From Pseudomonadota bacterium (GTDB lineage Bacteria > Pseudomonadota > Gammaproteobacteria > Xanthomonadales > Xanthomonadaceae), in assembly GCA_023395465.1 (NCBI GenBank), contig JAEWZE010000159.1:1-6366 (forward strand): a DNA stretch of 6,366 nt. The letters run 5' to 3'. The stretch's first letter is position 1. Every line of letters begins with the position of its first letter. Under the pieces are notes generated by a model, which saw only the letters and a program-made list of their open reading frames with translations, had not been told where the DNA came from and did not search any database. The position numbers and the translations under genes were made by a program. Shown in pieces: positions 1 to 5,205 of the stretch.

Positions 1-319
1 GGGTGCGGATGGCGCCATCGGCGCTGAAGCGGTACTCGCTCTCGCCGCTGCGCGGCACGCGCTTGTCGCGGATGATCTGCCGCGCCTGCGCCTGCAGCTC
101 GCGCTGGCGCGCCTGCGCCTTGCGCCCGGCCTCCAGCGCGCGATCGCGCTCGACCTTCTGTTCGCGCGCACGCTGCGCCTCGCGCTCGATCTCCGCCGCG
201 GTGGACGCCGCCTTGCCGATGCGCGCCTGGTGCTGCTCGCGGGCCACCTGCGAGACTTTCGATTTCTTGACCAGGCCGGCCTTGAGCAGCTGTTCCTGGA
301 GCGGATTGCCCTTGGCCAT
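1..319 (-). CDS. DUF2058 family protein (YaiL-like), N-terminal part, runs off the left edge
   Basis: Reading leftward from an ATG at 319, 106 codons are open to the window edge, so the C-terminal part is missing. The protein begins MAKGNPLQEQLLKAGLVKK, which closely matches the start of E. coli YaiL and other DUF2058 proteins (MAKLTLQEQLLKAGL). Residues 28-85 are a highly charged Arg/Lys/Glu/Gln/Ala helix, likely a coiled coil. The next visible segment, ending SEYRFSADGAIRT, resembles the start of the folded DUF2058 core. Family members are about 180 residues, so roughly 75 are outside the window. A GGGAG Shine-Dalgarno sequence at 326-330 lies 6 nt before the ATG and supports this start. 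There is no signal peptide, so the protein is probably cytoplasmic. The family's function is not established; the basic N-terminus would suit nucleic-acid or ribosome contact, but that is speculation. It lies 121 bp downstream of the reductase gene on the same strand, with a hairpin between them, so co-transcription is doubtful. Confidence 0.88.
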   Translation of the reverse strand, partial: MAKGNPLQEQLLKAGLVKKSKVSQVAREQHQARIGKAASTAAEIEREAQRAREQKVERDRALEAGRKAQARQRELQAQARQIIRDKRVPRSGESEYRFSADGAIRT

Positions 320-391
320 GGCGATCTCCCGTACGACGTGGTCGCCATGATACCGGCGCAGCGCCTGGCTGCCTCCGGTTCCACGACGGGC

Positions 392-440
392 GCGGGCGCT
401 GAGGCCCGTTTGTCAGGCCACCGCGCCGGGCCGCGCCCGC
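392..440 (-). terminator. Hairpin directly behind the reductase stop codon, terminator-like but without a U-tract
   Basis: GCGGGCGC (392-399) and GCGCCCGC (433-440) are perfect 8-bp inverted arms. After a 3-nt bulge (400-402), GGCCC (403-407) pairs with GGGCC (428-432), leaving a 20-nt loop. The outer arm ends one base from the reductase stop codon (441-443, minus strand). No T-run follows in either direction, so this is not a classical intrinsic terminator. It may act as an RNA 3'-end stabiliser or assist Rho-dependent termination. The stem is seen directly; the role is inferred. Confidence 0.45.
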
Positions 441-1742
441 TCAGCGGAACGCGAACAGCTCGTGCCGCAGGTTGCGCTCGTCCACGCCGTGTTGGCGCAT
501 CAGCGAACGCACCGCGTCCAGCAGACCCTTCGGGCCGCAGACATTGACCTGCACCCCCTCCTTGCCGGCCTGCGCCACGATGGCGGCAAAGCGCTCGCGG
601 AAGGCCGGCGTCGCCGGGCCGGTCGTCACCTCCATCAGTTCCACCCCGCGCGCCTGCGCCAGCGCCGGCAGGTCGATGGCGCCGGGCAGCTCGCGCCCGG
701 GCGTGGTGAAGTCGAACAGGGTGACGGGGGCGGACGGCGCCTGGACCGGGTCCTGCAGCCAGGCCAGGAACGGGGTGATGCCCACGCCGCCGGCGATCCA
801 GATCTCGGTGCGGCCGTCGGGCTTGCGCCGGAAGCGGCCGAACGGCGCGTACACGTCGGCCAGCAGTCCCGGCTGCACTTGTTTCACCATGCGCGCGGTG
901 TAGTCGCCCAGCGCGCGCACCATGAAGGCGATGCGTCCGTCGGCGCCGGCCGCGCTGGCGATGGTGTAGGGATGCGGCTCGCGCAGGCCATCGTGCTTGA
1001 ACGCGACGAACGCGAACTGCCCGGCGACGAACGGGATCGCCTTGCCCGTCGGCACGAACTGCAGGTACACCGCCGTGTCGTTGGACGACACCGATTCGAG
1101 CCTGTACTCGGCGTGGCGCGCCAGCGCCGGATACAGCAGCAACTTGTAGGCGGCGGCCACCACAGCGAGCGCCGAAACCGTGGCAAGCCATGCCCCCGCC
1201 GGGCTGGCCAGCGCGATGGGCGAGCGGAAGCTCAGCCAGTGCAGCACCACGATGAGGAACAGCGGTCCCGACAGCTTGTGCCACCAGCGCCACACGCGAT
1301 ACGGAATGCTGCGGTTGAGCGCCAGCAGCACGATCACCATCACCGCCACGAAACTCAGCTGCCGCACCATGCGCGTCGCCGGGCGCGGCAGCTGCAGGAT
1401 GGGCGCCACCTCCCAGCCCTCGTGGCCGCTCTGCAGCACCAGGTGCACGCTGGCGAACACCAGCGCCCACACGCCCAGCCACTTGTGCGCCTCGTAGACG
1501 CGGTCGAGTCCCCCGAACAGCGACTCCACCCACGGCCAGCGTGCGGCCAGCACCGCCGCTGCGCCCATCAGCGCCACCGCGGTGACGCCGGACCCCAGCC
1601 CCAGCGACCCCATCACCAGGCGGCTGCCCGGTGGCAGCCCGGCCAGCAGCGCGGCGAAGCTGGCCAGCGCCAGCAGGCCCACCAGGGTGGCCGCGCCCAG
1701 GCGCGGGGGACGCGCCAACGCAGACTGCAGAACGCTGTTCAT
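441..1742 (-). CDS. Ferric-reductase-type transmembrane flavocytochrome (haem b, FAD, NAD(P)H)
   Basis: This 433-residue inner-membrane oxidoreductase is predicted to pass electrons from cytosolic NAD(P)H through FAD and two b haems to an acceptor across the membrane. The N-terminal half is a ferric-reductase-like domain with about six membrane segments (roughly 19-38, 51-68, 86-104, 129-143, 158-176, 184-205). Four histidines are placed as haem ligands: H86 and H100 (14 apart), H155 and H168 (13 apart). From about residue 211 there is a ferredoxin-reductase-type module. It has the FAD motif HPYTIAS (257-263), the nucleotide-binding glycine motif AGGVGITPF (317-325), the NVCGPKGL motif (400-407) and a typical end, HELFAFR. 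The length is normal and no expected motif is missing. The ATG is preceded by a strong GGAGGAG (1749-1755) with a 6-nt spacer. The gene diverges from the stress-protein gene. Fe(III) is the family's usual substrate, but oxygen or another periplasmic acceptor is possible; the sequence does not settle it, nor NADH versus NADPH. Confidence 0.9.
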   Translation of the reverse strand: MNSVLQSALARPPRLGAATLVGLLALASFAALLAGLPPGSRLVMGSLGLGSGVTAVALMGAAAVLAARWPWVESLFGGLDRVYEAHKWLGVWALVFASVHLVLQSGHEGWEVAPILQLPRPATRMVRQLSFVAVMVIVLLALNRSIPYRVWRWWHKLSGPLFLIVVLHWLSFRSPIALASPAGAWLATVSALAVVAAAYKLLLYPALARHAEYRLESVSSNDTAVYLQFVPTGKAIPFVAGQFAFVAFKHDGLREPHPYTIASAAGADGRIAFMVRALGDYTARMVKQVQPGLLADVYAPFGRFRRKPDGRTEIWIAGGVGITPFLAWLQDPVQAPSAPVTLFDFTTPGRELPGAIDLPALAQARGVELMEVTTGPATPAFRERFAAIVAQAGKEGVQVNVCGPKGLLDAVRSLMRQHGVDERNLRHELFAFR

Positions 1743-2018
1743 GCCGGACTCCTCCGTGCGCGGACACCGCTGGCGTCGCGCGCCAGCCGTGCCCGCAGTA
1801 TCCCCCCGCGGGGCGCTGGCAGGGGTGGACCAGATGTCGCAGCGCGTCCACGTGCGGCATTGGGCGGACGGCCACGGACACCACGCGGGGTCTCGGCGTC
1901 GTGCCCGGTCACCGTCAGAACGCGTAGCCTCTGCCAGGTGCCGTCATCGCAGGACGCCGCATCGCTGCCGCGTTGCGGCAGGCGGCTTCCACTCACCTCC
2001 GGCCCAAGGAGCGCTCCC
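1743..2018. promoter_or_regulatory. Divergent intergenic region between the reductase and the universal stress protein
   Basis: Both flanking genes must be transcribed outward from this 276-bp stretch, and each has a strong Shine-Dalgarno sequence at its edge (1749-1755 minus, 2006-2011 plus). Visible elements are a hairpin at 1769-1787 (GCTGGCG and CGCCAGC around a 5-nt loop), which would lie in the reductase leader RNA, a 10-bp palindrome CCCCGCGGGG at 1804-1813, and a dyad GTGGAC / GTCCAC at 1825-1851 with a 15-nt spacer. TAGCCT at 1925-1930 fits a TAnnnT -10 element for the stress-protein gene, but I see no convincing -35. No FNR/Anr-type TTGAT-N4-ATCAA box is present. Confidence 0.55.
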
Positions 2019-2492
2019 ATGTATTCCCGACTGCTGGTCGCCCTCGACGGCACCGAAACCTCACAGCTCGCCCTCGACCACGCCGCCTGCCTCGCGCGGC
2101 TGGCCGGCGCCAGCGTGGTGCTGCTGCACGTGCTGGAAACCTTCAGGCACATCAGCGGCTTCGAGCCAGCCGAGATCTACGTCCACGACGTGCTGCCGCG
2201 CATGCGCGAATCCGGGCGCGCCATCCTCGACACGGCGGCCGCGCGGCTGCGCGGCGAGGGCATCGAGGTGGAGACCATCCTGCTGGAGCACACCACCGAA
2301 CGCGTGTCGGAGGCCATCGTCCGCCTGGCCGGCGAATCGCACTGCGACCTGGTGCTGCTGGGCACGCACGGCCGCCGCGGCATGGACCGGCTGCTGCTGG
2401 GCAGCGATGCCGAACAGGTGGTGCGGATCGCACCGGTGCCGGTGCTGCTGGTGCGCAGGCCCGGGCACGTGCAGGCGGCGAACGCAAGCTGA
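2019..2492 (+). CDS. Universal stress protein, UspA family, ATP-binding type
   Basis: This 157-residue protein is a single Usp domain of normal family length. It begins MYSRLLVALDGTETS, where D10 after the first beta strand is the usual adenine-side acidic residue. The ATP signature G-X2-G-X9-G-S is intact: G115, G118, G128 and S129, within GTHGRRGMDRLLLGSDAE. The closing strand PVPVLLVRR (139-147) is also typical. The protein should therefore belong to the ATP-binding subgroup and act as a soluble cytoplasmic dimer in stress survival, although the direct biochemical role of such proteins is usually unknown. The ATG is fixed by AAGGAG at 2006-2011 with a 7-nt spacer; the much longer open frame upstream lies antisense to the reductase and is not coding. 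Divergence from a transmembrane electron-transfer protein suggests control by redox or oxygen state, but this is inference. No other gene follows it on this strand before the convergent small gene. Confidence 0.93.
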   Translation: MYSRLLVALDGTETSQLALDHAACLARLAGASVVLLHVLETFRHISGFEPAEIYVHDVLPRMRESGRAILDTAAARLRGEGIEVETILLEHTTERVSEAIVRLAGESHCDLVLLGTHGRRGMDRLLLGSDAEQVVRIAPVPVLLVRRPGHVQAANAS

Positions 2493-2495
2493 GAC

Positions 2496-2546
2496 GCGGC
2501 GCGCCGCGGGCGCGTGTTGAATCGTCCCGGCACGGGAGGCGCGCCG
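2496..2546. terminator. Structured convergent gap with two GGCGCGCC arms, possible bidirectional terminator
   Basis: GGCGCGCC occurs at 2498-2505 (inside a 12-bp perfect palindrome, 2496-2507) and again at 2538-2545. The two copies can pair with each other over 9 bp (2497-2505 with 2538-2546). Between them TCCCG-GCA-CGGGA (2525-2537) forms a compact 5-bp hairpin abutting the second arm. The stretch fills the gap between the stress-protein stop codon (2490-2492) and the stop codon of the convergent small gene (2556-2558). No T-tract is present, so a terminator role is inferred from position and pairing only. Confidence 0.4.
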
Positions 2547-2555
2547 GGGGCTGCG

Positions 2556-2873
2556 TCAGGACCGCAGGCGCAGGGTCGGCTGCTCGTCGAGCGTGCCGTC
2601 CTCGCGGATCACGACGTGGCGCGTTTCGTCCTTGTCGAACAGCACCGGGATCGGCGCCTGGAACAGCGGCCGGCGCACGAAGGCCAGCCGCCAGCGGAAG
2701 ATTTCCATCGCCTCGAGCGTGACCAGCTGCTCCGGCGTCAGGCCTTCACGCAGGGCATCGGATTCGGCCGGCGTCGCGCGCTTGCGGCGCTCGCGGGTGA
2801 CGGGCTTCGCGGCGGGGGCCGCGGCCCGCCAGGGGCCGTCGATCACGGTGGCGTGGTTGTGGTGGCGGGACAT
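2556..2873 (-). CDS. Small conserved-looking protein of unknown function, 105 residues
   Basis: I do not recognise this protein. From the ATG at 2873 it reads 105 residues, MSRHHNHATVIDGPW to EQPTLRLRS. The N-terminal 40 residues are basic and Ala/Pro-rich, probably disordered. Residues 45-75 (GLTPEQLVTLEAMEIFRWRLAF) look like one or two amphipathic helices. The C-terminal part has short predicted strands (PIPVLFD, HVVIREDGTL). There is no signal peptide or membrane segment, so it is likely cytoplasmic. The frame is open to 3206, but the start at 2873 is preferred because the protein-like composition begins there and GGAG (2879-2882) lies 5 nt upstream. Upstream in-frame codons read low-complexity sequence through the hairpin at 2909-2937. 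It is convergent with the stress-protein gene. The ordinary composition of residues 45-105, with acidic, aromatic and hydrophobic residues in balance, argues that it is a real gene rather than a GC-rich artefact. Confidence 0.68.
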   Translation of the reverse strand: MSRHHNHATVIDGPWRAAAPAAKPVTRERRKRATPAESDALREGLTPEQLVTLEAMEIFRWRLAFVRRPLFQAPIPVLFDKDETRHVVIREDGTLDEQPTLRLRS

Positions 2874-2908
2874 GGCAACTCCAGACTGCTTTCGGGGGCG
2901 CCGGACCC

Positions 2909-2937
2909 GTCTGCACACCCCGCCGGGGGCTGCAGAC
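2909..2937. promoter_or_regulatory. Strong hairpin or operator in the leader of the small unknown gene
   Basis: GTCTGCA (2909-2915) and TGCAGAC (2931-2937) are perfect 7-bp inverted arms. Inside, after a 2x2 internal loop, CCCC (2918-2921) pairs with GGGG (2925-2928) around a 3-nt loop. The element ends 36 bp upstream of the start codon at 2873. It may be a repressor site on DNA or an RNA hairpin in the 5' leader. It is not a terminator of the usual kind, as no T-run follows on either strand. Confidence 0.45.
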
Positions 2938-2988
2938 ATACGTCGGCGCATGGAATGAAGCAAGGTACGTGCCGAGGTGGGGCCAGCT

Positions 2989-3026
2989 GCATGAAATCCG
3001 AACGAATTCATGGATTTGTTCATTCC
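2989..3026. promoter_or_regulatory. AT-rich island with overlapping dyads, candidate promoter or operator
   Basis: This short stretch is far poorer in G+C than its surroundings. GAACGAAT (3000-3007) and ATTTGTTC (3014-3021) form an 8-bp inverted repeat with one G/T mismatch around a 6-nt centre. AAATCC and GGATTT form a second, wider dyad around 3000-3011. TTCATTCC (3019-3026) is the exact inverse of GGAATGAA at 2952-2959. I could not assign clear -35 and -10 boxes on either strand. Its location between divergent genes makes regulatory use likely; the regulator is unknown. Confidence 0.4.
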
Positions 3027-3081
3027 GGATGCAGGGATGTGGAGAGGATGTCGAGCCACGGGCCGGTCGGGACGACGACAA

Positions 3082-3140
3082 GCCGTGGGCCCTGCCGCCG
3101 GCGCAGGGGACAAGCCCTTCGCAACCACCGCTCCCACGGC
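3082..3140. repeat. Nested inverted-repeat element, REP-like or structured RNA
   Basis: GCCGTGGG (3082-3089) and CCCACGGC (3133-3140) are perfect 8-bp inverted arms. Directly stacked on the left arm is a second hairpin, CCCTGC (3090-3095) and GCAGGG (3103-3108), with a 7-nt loop. The minus strand contains GTGGGAGCGG (3128-3137), a core seen in many REP-type intergenic repeats of Pseudomonas and xanthomonads. Only one copy is present in this window, so its repetitive nature cannot be confirmed here. Confidence 0.4.
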
Positions 3141-3253
3141 GGGAATTTGACGCGCCAGGGGACGCCTGCCCGCACGCGGTGGGGCTGCGTGGCCGCGTCC
3201 TGTCATTGCGCGTCACCGCGGCGCAGAAGCAGGCTGGCCCGGCGCCGCCGCGC

Positions 3254-3259
3254 TAGGCT
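3254..3259 (+). promoter_or_regulatory. -10 element for a leaderless transcript of the regulator gene
   Basis: TAGGCT fits the TAnnnT -10 consensus. Exactly 6 nt separate it from the ATG at 3266, so transcription starting at the usual distance would begin at the A of the start codon. No Shine-Dalgarno sequence precedes this ATG, which agrees with a leaderless mRNA. A recognisable -35 is absent. The same 9-mer form, CTAGnnTCG, recurs at 4483-4491 before the propeller gene. Confidence 0.42.
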
Positions 3260-3265
3260 CGCCGC

Positions 3266-4486
3266 ATGGACGCCCTGATCGCCGCCGCCGCGCGCGCGCT
3301 CGCCGCCGGCGATGCGCTCGGCGCGCTCAAGCGCGTGTCGCTGCGCGACGATCCGCCGGCGCTGGCCCTGCGCGGCACCGCGATGGCGCGGCTGGGCGAG
3401 CTGGCGCGGGCGCGCGAGCTGCTGGGTCAAGCCGCGCGCGGCTTCGGCCCGCGCCACTGCCTGGCGCAGGCGCGTTGCGTGGTGGCCGACGCGGAAATCG
3501 CGCTGGCCCTGCGCGAACTCGACCGCCCGCAACAGTCCCTGGTCCGGGCCACGACCACGCTGGAGCAAGGCGGCGACCACGCCAATGCCGCGCATGCGCG
3601 GGTGGTGGCGGTGCGCCGCCTGCTGCTGCTCGGCCGACTGGACGAGGCGCGCGCCGCCCTCGCCCGCCTCGACGGCACCGCGCTGCCCGCCGCGCTGGCC
3701 GCGGTAACCAACCTCGCCGCCGCCGAGCTGGCGCTGCGCGCGGTGCGCACGCAGCCGGCGCGCGAGGCCCTGGCGCAGGCCCAGGCCGCCGCTGCACGCG
3801 CGGGCATCCCCGCCCTGCAGGCGGAGGTCGCCGCGCTGCAGGCGCAACTGCAACAGCCGGTGGCGCGCCGGCACGAGGCCGATGGACTGCGTACGCTGCA
3901 GCTGCACGAAGTCGAAGCACTGTTCGCCTCCAACGCGCTGGTGCTGGATGGCTGCCGCCGGCGCGTGCGCGTGGGCAGCGCCTGGCTGCCGCTTGCCGCG
4001 CGCCCGGTGCTGTTCGCGCTGGTCCGCACGCTGGCCGCGGCGTGGCCGGGCGAGGCGCCCCGCGATGCGCTGATCGCCGCGGCGTTCCGCGCGAAACAGT
4101 TCGACGAAACCCATCGCGCGCGACTGCGCGTGGAAATCGGACGTCTTCGCGCCCTGCTCGCCCCCTGGGCCGCCATCGAGGCCAGCGCCCGCGGATTCGT
4201 GCTGCACCCGCAGGACGCGCGCCGCGTGGTGGTGCTCGAACCGCCCATCGACGGCGCACAGGCCGCGCTGCGCGCCCTGCTGGCCGATGGCGAAGCCTGG
4301 TCCACCGCCGCGCTCGCACTGGCGCTCGACGCCAGCCCGCGCAGCGTGCAGCGCGCACTCGCCACGCTGGCCGAGACCGGCCACGCGCGCGCGGTGGGAC
4401 GCGGCCGCGCGCGCCGCTGGCTGGCGCCGCCGCTGGCCGGTTTCGCGACGACATTGTTACTCCCGGTCGTGGCGCCGGCTGCCTAG
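3266..4486 (+). CDS. Putative transcription regulator: TPR-like region, winged helix and second HTH
   Basis: This 406-residue, Ala/Arg-rich soluble protein appears to have three parts. Residues 1-200 are all-helical with TPR-like periodicity (for example ALRGTAMARLGELARARELLGQAARGF at 34-60, and helices at 105-135). Residues 222-317 resemble an OmpR/PhoB-type winged helix: a short beta region (ALVLDGCRRRVRV), a helix, then a likely recognition helix (DETHRARLRVEIGRLRALL, 280-298) and a hairpin ending ASARGFVLHP. Residues 343-386 look like a second helix-turn-helix with a basic wing (STAALALALDASPRSVQRAL, then GRGRARRW). No receiver domain or membrane segment is seen, so any signal would be a ligand or protein bound by the helical region. 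The start rests on the -10 element 6 nt upstream and the absence of a Shine-Dalgarno sequence. The stop codon lies 47 bp before the propeller gene on the same strand. Its target is unknown; control of itself and of the propeller gene is the simplest inference. Confidence 0.8.
   Translation: MDALIAAAARALAAGDALGALKRVSLRDDPPALALRGTAMARLGELARARELLGQAARGFGPRHCLAQARCVVADAEIALALRELDRPQQSLVRATTTLEQGGDHANAAHARVVAVRRLLLLGRLDEARAALARLDGTALPAALAAVTNLAAAELALRAVRTQPAREALAQAQAAAARAGIPALQAEVAALQAQLQQPVARRHEADGLRTLQLHEVEALFASNALVLDGCRRRVRVGSAWLPLAARPVLFALVRTLAAAWPGEAPRDALIAAAFRAKQFDETHRARLRVEIGRLRALLAPWAAIEASARGFVLHPQDARRVVVLEPPIDGAQAALRALLADGEAWSTAALALALDASPRSVQRALATLAETGHARAVGRGRARRWLAPPLAGFATTLLLPVVAPAA
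4445..4473 (+). promoter_or_regulatory. Candidate operator dyad at the 3' end of the regulator gene
   Basis: GCGACGAC (4445-4452) and GTCGTGGC (4466-4473) form an inverted repeat with seven of eight positions matching and a 13-nt spacer. It lies 11 bp before the -10-like TAGAGT at 4484-4489 and covers the weak -35-like TTGTTA (4455-4460). It lies within coding sequence, so codon constraint could produce it by chance. An operator role is inferred. Confidence 0.28.
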
Positions 4487-4489
4487 AGT
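4484..4489 (+). promoter_or_regulatory. -10-like element overlapping the regulator stop codon, for the propeller gene
   Basis: TAGAGT fits TAnnnT, and its first three bases are the regulator's TAG stop codon. A start near 4496 would give a leader of about 38 nt containing the GAGG Shine-Dalgarno sequence (4525-4528). The nearest -35-like box, TTGTTA at 4455-4460, is 23 nt away, too far for a normal sigma-70 promoter, so activation by a bound regulator or transcription from upstream is equally possible. Confidence 0.3.
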
Positions 4490-4533
4490 CGGATCCACGG
4501 CGCCAGTCCCGGCGCGCATCCCACGAGGTTCCC

Positions 4534-5205
4534 ATGGACATCCGGACCACTGCCCGGCCCGCGCCCACCCGTCCCGCCGAGATCGTCCGCGAGTACGGCC
4601 CCTTCGACGGCGCCGAGGCCGTGCACGGCGTGAGCTTCGATGGTCGCCACGTCTGGGCCGCGACCGGCCCGCGCCTGTTCGCCATCGATCCGCACACCGG
4701 CGAGACCACCCGCGCGATCGAACGCAACTGCGACGCCGGCACCGCCTTCGACGGCACCCACCTCTACCAGATCGCCGAAAAGCGCATCGAGAAGATCGAC
4801 CCTGCCACCGGCACCGTGCTGCACAGCATTCCCGCGCCATCGGAAGGCTGCGACTCGGGCCTGGCCTGGGCCGACGGCCACCTCTGGGTGGGCGAGTACC
4901 AGGGCCGCCGCATCCACCAGATCGATCCGGAGACCGGCAAGATCCTGCGCAGCCTGGATTCGGACCGCTACGTCACCGGGGTCAGCTGGGTGGGCGATGC
5001 GCTGTGGCACGGCACCTGGGAGAACGACGAGAGCGAACTGCGCCGCATCGATCCCGGCGACGGCACCGTGCTCGAACGCCTGCGCCTGCCCGACGGCATC
5101 GGCGTGAGCGGCCTGGAATCCGACGGTGGCGACCTGTTCTATTGCGGCGGCGGCTCGGGCAAGGTCGTGCGTGCCGTGCGCCGGCCGCAACACGCCATGG
5201 GCTGA
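4534..5205 (+). CDS. Cytosolic beta-propeller protein with IDPxTG repeats (Vgb / glutamine-cyclotransferase-like)
   Basis: The 223-residue protein is built of repeats of about 37-42 residues. Each ends in a variant of IDPxTGxxLxxI: IDPHTGETTRAI (51-62), IDPATGTVLHSI (88-99), IDPETGKILRSL (130-141) and IDPGDGTVLERL (172-183). A fifth, weaker unit ends near VVRAVRRP (211-218). Each is preceded by a strand such as DGRHVWAATG, DGTHLYQIA, DGHLWVGEY or DALWHGTW. This is a small beta-propeller of the type annotated as virginiamycin B lyase-like or glutaminyl cyclotransferase-like; I do not see enough to claim either activity. There is no signal peptide, unlike most secreted propellers, so it should be cytosolic. 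C66, C106, H119-region aromatics and C204 are possible ligand positions only. The start at 4534 has GAGG at 4525-4528 with a 5-nt spacer. It follows the regulator by 47 bp, so it is the likely target or partner of that protein. Confidence 0.82.
   Translation: MDIRTTARPAPTRPAEIVREYGPFDGAEAVHGVSFDGRHVWAATGPRLFAIDPHTGETTRAIERNCDAGTAFDGTHLYQIAEKRIEKIDPATGTVLHSIPAPSEGCDSGLAWADGHLWVGEYQGRRIHQIDPETGKILRSLDSDRYVTGVSWVGDALWHGTWENDESELRRIDPGDGTVLERLRLPDGIGVSGLESDGGDLFYCGGGSGKVVRAVRRPQHAMG

Larger units (their letters stand above)
2874..3265. other. 392-bp gene-free region between two divergent genes
   Basis: I see no credible gene here: open frames are Arg/Pro/Gly-rich and lack Shine-Dalgarno sequences. 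It must hold the promoters of the small minus-strand gene and of the plus-strand regulator. It contains a hairpin (2909-2937), an AT-rich island with dyads (2989-3026), a nested inverted-repeat element (3082-3140) and a -10 element next to the regulator start (3254-3259). TTGACG at 3147-3152 resembles a -35 box, but no TAnnnT follows at 16-18 nt, so I do not call it a promoter. Confidence 0.6.

Noticed and set aside
462..2018. Plus-strand open frame running into the stress-protein gene, which would give a 676-residue protein
   Set aside because: It is antisense to the well-supported reductase, is dominated by His/Arg/Gln/Ala low-complexity sequence, and only becomes protein-like at the stress protein's own Shine-Dalgarno sequence and ATG (2019).
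3147..3152. TTGACG as a -35 box for the regulator gene
   Set aside because: No TAnnnT lies 16-18 nt downstream, and the best -10 element (3254-3259) is about 100 nt away.
2874..3206. N-terminal extension of the small unknown protein to an upstream start at 3206
   Set aside because: The extension reads Pro/Arg/Ala-rich sequence through the hairpin at 2909-2937 and the AT-rich island; the ATG at 2873 has a GGAG 5 nt upstream.
2991..3278. Possible small plus-strand gene starting MKSERIHGFVH in the AT-rich island
   Set aside because: No Shine-Dalgarno sequence, the rest becomes Arg-rich low complexity, and it overlaps the regulator start.
3203..4757. Long minus-strand open frames (393 and 476 residues) opposite the regulator and propeller genes
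   Set aside because: They are Arg/Ala/Gly-rich shadows caused by G/C at third codon positions and have no recognisable domains or ribosome sites.
4534..5205. Naming the propeller gene as virginiamycin B lyase or glutaminyl cyclotransferase
   Set aside because: The repeats show only the fold; I cannot identify the catalytic residues of either enzyme, and there is no signal peptide.
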